NCBI GenBank assembly: GCA_003568945.1
Contig: BDIP01000311.1
Location: 1-21,917 of the forward strand
DNA length: 21,917 nucleotides
Direction: 5' to 3'
Source of the DNA: Kipferlia bialata
Taxonomy: Eukaryota > Fornicata
Below the pieces are notes generated by a model that worked only from the letters and a program-made list of their open reading frames with translations, was not told where the DNA came from and ran no database searches. Shown here piece after piece: positions 21,401 through 21,917 of this stretch; positions within the stretch are counted from its first letter, which is position 1; each line of letters opens with the position of its first letter. The translations under genes and the position numbers were made by a program.

Positions 21401-21690
21401 ACTCTGGCTCTCTCTCTCTCTCTCCCTGACCCTCCATATCCGCGTCTTCCCTATAACCACCCAAGTACTCTGGGTATGTATCCATACAACCACGAGAAGG
21501 GGAGGGACGCCCGTTCCTGGCTGGAGGGAGAGCGGCTATGCGGCCATTGTCCCCAGGTATGGTGGAGCACACTCTAGAGAGGGGGAGAGTGTCTCTGCTA
21601 GGGTCTGGCGTGGTGGATAGACACCGTGGTATGCGGCCAATCTCTCTCTTGTCCCGCACAAAGCCACAGGCGGAGACACACCGCTGGCGC
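1194..21690 (-). CDS. Stalkless, motif-eroded dynein heavy chain-like protein (61 exons visible, first exon(s) not identified)
   Basis: Exons from N to C terminus: 20474-21690, 19688-20414, 19211-19624, 18804-19148, 18465-18570, 18262-18399, 17851-18207, 17029-17789, 16889-16952, 16665-16821, 16415-16559, 16236-16335, 15982-16119, 15772-15894, 15453-15614, 15192-15368, 15009-15098, 14786-14932, 14525-14715, 14187-14465, 13964-14060, 13719-13892, 13080-13650, 12666-13004, 12500-12553, 12159-12385, 11634-12072, 11427-11563, 10901-11353, 10559-10852, 10395-10488, 10267-10313, 9499-10197, 8905-9442, 8601-8852, 8499-8574, 8305-8451, 7234-8047, 7038-7187, 6895-6939, 6752-6805, 6582-6674, 6431-6509, 5947-6110, 5846-5881, 5562-5774, 5142-5297, 4966-5072, 4335-4890, 4164-4265, 3900-4024, 3744-3820, 3538-3629, 3353-3438, 3176-3263, 3008-3111, 2800-2929, 2585-2721, 2167-2514, 1931-2093, 1194-1853. 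All junctions are GT-AG with matching phases and no internal stop, about 5,017 residues against roughly 4,000-4,700 for usual heavy chains. The linker, AAA5 and C-terminal domain give the clearest family matches. ATPase motifs and stalk are missing, so a structural role, perhaps in the axoneme, is inferred. A DNHD1-like protein is the main alternative identity. Some splice choices are uncertain. Confidence 0.8.
3456..3490. repeat. AT-rich palindromic microsatellite in intron
   Basis: CATATA/TATATG units arranged so that they are largely self-complementary, in the intron between 3439 and 3537. Confidence 0.6.
5443..5468 (-). repeat. Degenerate copy of an exon end with 5' splice site
   Basis: Near-identical to 5553-5578, which is the end of the real exon 5562-5774 and its GTACGT donor; the offset is 110 nt. 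The copy lies inside the next intron next to a TA microsatellite. Read as an exon end it would not keep the frame required by the exon 5142-5297, so it looks non-functional. Confidence 0.65.
5523..5541. repeat. TA microsatellite in intron
   Basis: (TA)n run directly downstream of the donor of the exon 5562-5774, lying between the two copies of the duplicated exon end. Confidence 0.9.
6079..6345 (-). repeat. Three tandem 111-bp units duplicating a 3' splice site and exon start
   Basis: Copies start at 6079, 6190 and 6301. Each holds the intron end (CCCAAG or CTCCAG), the exon start TTGTTCTG/TTGTGCTG and about 35 nt of exon, then intron-like sequence. All three acceptors are phase 1 compatible with the upstream exon 6431-6509, but reading on from the two distal ones meets a stop, so only the proximal one at 6111 extends into the exon 5947-6110. 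The third unit is partial. High identity between units points to a recent event. Confidence 0.85.
7193..7210. repeat. TATCAG hexamer repeat in intron
   Basis: Three tandem TATCAG units immediately upstream (in gene sense) of the 3' splice site at 7188. Confidence 0.85.
7654..7923 (-). other. Collapsed stalk: AAA4 lid joined to AAA5 by a short linker
   Basis: WLHPSYYELAVHFAAVFHH matches the conserved YvTP.sYLelI..f..ll that ends AAA4, and LTEYLVQRESVSERLQQSV matches the start of stalk coiled-coil 1. Instead of about 250-300 residues of coiled coil plus microtubule-binding domain, the chain passes through PWVGGGRGRDTEEEK and reaches KSARVESDWMRGTESY, the RL...E..RW....~~l start of AAA5. The distance from the TP-type motif to the W is 90 residues against about 340 in motor dyneins. 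The whole stretch lies in one uninterrupted exon (7234-8047), so no intron can hide a stalk exon there. Confidence 0.75.
7924..9442 (-). other. AAA4 module, degenerate P-loop (residues about 3155-3533)
   Basis: Exons 8905-9442, 8601-8852, 8499-8574, 8305-8451 and the start of 7234-8047. RVLLRIPGGWCHLEQLL aligns with gnaLLvGvGGSGrqSLtrL, but the P-loop eight (IPGGWCHL, 8635-8658) lacks lysine. VLQCTIMALGKGHMPPVF matches the iN.lLasGeiP.LF motif after Walker B. KLSQGLAVLVTNSEYRADNR matches the rvr.NLHvvL.mSP...R.R sensor segment, and RVVSTVMQRLI the following aL..Va..fL helix. This is one of the better conserved stretches in order and spacing, which shows that the protein keeps a dynein-like ring. 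Confidence 0.72.
9499..10197 (-). other. Ser/Gly/Met-rich insertion between AAA3 and AAA4 (residues 2922-3154)
   Basis: One 699-nt exon, phase 0 at both ends, so it is in principle a cassette. The first 150 residues are low complexity with many SP and short Ser-Gly runs (for example SGSMSGSSSANGTGS) and RRDT, resembling phosphorylation targets. The last third is ordered: REWERVIESTLFP and YPMQSVISTLHTLLPSDV fit the helical AAA3-AAA4 connector, where motor dyneins have HE..RVf.DRL. The disordered part has no counterpart in ordinary heavy chains. Confidence 0.65.
10267..11563 (-). other. AAA3 module, retaining a GKS Walker A remnant (residues about 2580-2921)
   Basis: DWMCPPVLTDIHRVYAHSL fits the vPT.DT.R..~ll motif that opens AAA3. 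The P-loop region is IMLNSPMYCGKSYII: the GKS is kept (11186-11212) but the first glycine is Asn, so it is the only near-canonical nucleotide site in the protein. No FIDDxNMP-type Walker B is recognisable; the best candidate region reads TVVPAFSRCIAAAL. WEVQNVAVVIEAHLPL fits the strand and RF-RHF region, and VLQSLMHLTLLGG fits the start of the lid. AAA3 gates mechanochemistry in motor dyneins. Ligand binding without hydrolysis is possible here. Confidence 0.65.
11634..13004 (-). other. AAA1 lid and AAA2 module, degenerate (residues about 2227-2579)
   Basis: LMFLSMSFRAALSGLALTV matches the AAA1 lid (the hYDfGlRaLksVL helix). An acidic/Ser loop (NDDDDTSSEES) follows. GWLTKVLGCVPMVC then leads to HTSNPVSA at 12748-12771 in the place of GPTGSGKT; no lysine. 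VFIFPQQPKHS stands where IvFDGPvD would be. The AAA2 lid is well formed: DEFFYGVIVRFIEMYIDG and SFLHAVILWLLAEQGIL align with the family's L-f...v...l.F and sl..ll..ll helices. AAA2 binds but does not hydrolyse ATP in known dyneins; here even binding looks unlikely. Confidence 0.65.
13080..14465 (-). other. AAA1 module with no recognisable ATPase motifs (residues about 1854-2226)
   Basis: The pre-AAA1 segment (ERDSIRHKIFSALHV) leads into RWHWARHAPF, in the place of the F-W-qlRyyw motif. The Walker A position reads SQQESHGS (13743-13766) instead of GPAGTGKT, so the lysine is absent. The Walker B region reads GCVVLLSGLLDAPPDV followed by KRVLAIIAQTLSA, which aligns with acFDEFNRi..evLSVvAqQi; the acidic pair is gone while the following helix is kept. 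The sensor/ITMNPGYAGR stretch is FVIAPPRERL. The overall helical register is preserved over about 350 residues, so the fold is probably kept without nucleotide hydrolysis. In motor dyneins AAA1 is the main ATPase. Confidence 0.7.
14525..16559 (-). other. Dynein linker domain (DHC_N2-like, residues about 1429-1853)
   Basis: The signature stretch crosses exons 16236-16335 and 15982-16119: LKIRHLQQLERTLG aligns with the family's RHW..L...LG, then VTVKELMDMGIM with fTL..LL..gL, VTSVFDRALEEGYVLDKL with I..I...A..E..lE..L, and AIMDSWK with I...W. Later, ANRKWEQLTRSL and VRRAKVRLLDILL match the helix preceding im....p.vl, and RHFPL sits where the R..FPRF motif is expected. In motor dyneins the linker swings on AAA1 hydrolysis; here it is the best preserved N-terminal landmark and fixes the identity of the protein. 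Confidence 0.82.
16665..19624 (-). other. Dynein tail-like region (residues 649-1428)
   Basis: Eight exons, mostly predicted helical. In order: WRIGVEELSKRRTWLQDR, a hydrophobic helix set around ARIARVRALLRVLNMMVL, the well-formed RLRGKHMFAPTSIKGMEDL, then long helices through 17029-17789 with a leucine- and arginine-rich stretch (RLGTLRERQVAARQRIR) of possible coiled-coil character. In dyneins this region (DHC_N1) dimerises heavy chains and binds intermediate and light chains. Its position directly ahead of the linker is the strongest support; sequence identity alone would not identify it. The join at 17028/16952 uses an unusual GTCCAT donor and the one at 18261/18207 a GTGTGA donor. Confidence 0.6.
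18681..18712 (-). repeat. Degenerate copy of an exon end with 5' splice site
   Basis: Matches 18800-18831, the end and GTACC donor of the exon 18804-19148, at roughly four fifths of positions, with an offset of 119 nt. It lies in the following intron and carries its own GTACAT donor. More diverged than the other exon-edge duplications, so probably older. Confidence 0.6.
19688..21690 (-). other. N-terminal extension, low complexity (residues 1-648)
   Basis: Two exons. The first (20474-21690) begins at a good 3' splice site (AACCCTCAG at 21691), so an upstream exon with the start codon is missing. It is rich in Arg, Ser, Pro, Gly and Thr, with many RS/SR and TP/SP pairs and no clear fold. The second (19688-20414) starts with a short ordered stretch (DYTHGLLYVCTPQGLRV), then an acidic/Gly/Ser-rich run around GEGGGGDAWSDSGG, and ends in a more globular segment that may begin the dynein tail. 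Typical heavy chains lack an extension of this length. Its phosphosite-like content suggests a regulated docking arm; that is inference. Confidence 0.6.
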
Positions 21691-21917
21691 CTGAGGGTTG
21701 GGGATATAAATACATATATACAATATTGTCATGTATCGAATATATCAACACAGTTATCTCTCTACAAATCCATTGATACATATATATGTGCCTCCTGGAA
21801 GTGGGGGTGTGGGGAGACATGAAGAGTCATCTTGTAAGATGCAGATCTATACAATACCCATCTAGGTCTCTCGCTACTTTTAGAGTAGTAGGCGAGGGGG
21901 GGAGGCCTGGGGTGGGG
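21691..21917 (-). other. Upstream intron and possible first exon of the dynein-like gene
   Basis: A pyrimidine-rich 3' splice site ends at 21691, so at least one more exon exists. An ATG at 21830 opens MTLHVSPHPHFQEAHIY before a possible GTATCA donor, but its phase (0) does not fit the phase-2 entry of the exon at 21690. The start may therefore lie beyond the window. No promoter element can be named. Confidence 0.4.

Noticed and set aside
1-21917. Searched for transposon ends, reverse transcriptase or integrase motifs, tRNA-like cloverleaves and CRISPR-type arrays.
   Set aside because: Nothing recognisable; the repeats present are microsatellites and local exon-edge duplications.

Overview
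This is nuclear DNA from an intron-rich eukaryote, almost certainly a flagellated protist. Both genes lie on the minus strand and are cut by many short GT-AG introns, mostly about 65-210 nt. Introns carry TA and GA microsatellites. A fornicate such as Kipferlia is a guess from general style, not something the sequence proves.

Layout, in the direction of transcription (high to low coordinates). From 21690 down to 1194 a single giant gene can be read through 61 internal and terminal exons whose phases all agree, giving about 5,017 residues in the window. Its first exon or exons are not identified. Segment by segment it follows the dynein heavy chain order: disordered N-terminal extension, tail, linker, AAA1-AAA4, AAA5, AAA6 and the dynein C-terminal domain. 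After a 166-base intergenic gap, a second gene starts at 1027. It encodes a small secreted or membrane protein with a signal peptide and the first half of a mannose-6-phosphate-receptor homology (MRH) domain, and it runs off the window at position 1.

The dynein-like protein is unusual in two ways. The nucleotide-binding motifs are eroded in AAA1, AAA2 and AAA4, and only a GKS survives in AAA3. The whole antiparallel coiled-coil stalk with its microtubule-binding domain (normally about 250-300 residues between AAA4 and AAA5) is replaced, inside one uninterrupted exon, by a linker of a few dozen residues. The reading frame is nevertheless open over about 15 kb of coding sequence, so this looks like a maintained non-motor dynein heavy chain rather than a decayed gene. 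DNHD1-type dynein-like proteins are the nearest known idea I can name, from memory.

A second theme is structural. At four places a segment of an exon edge together with neighbouring intron is tandemly repeated with an offset of 100-119 nt (212/312, 5443/5553, 6079/6190/6301, 18681/18800), leaving duplicate splice sites inside introns.
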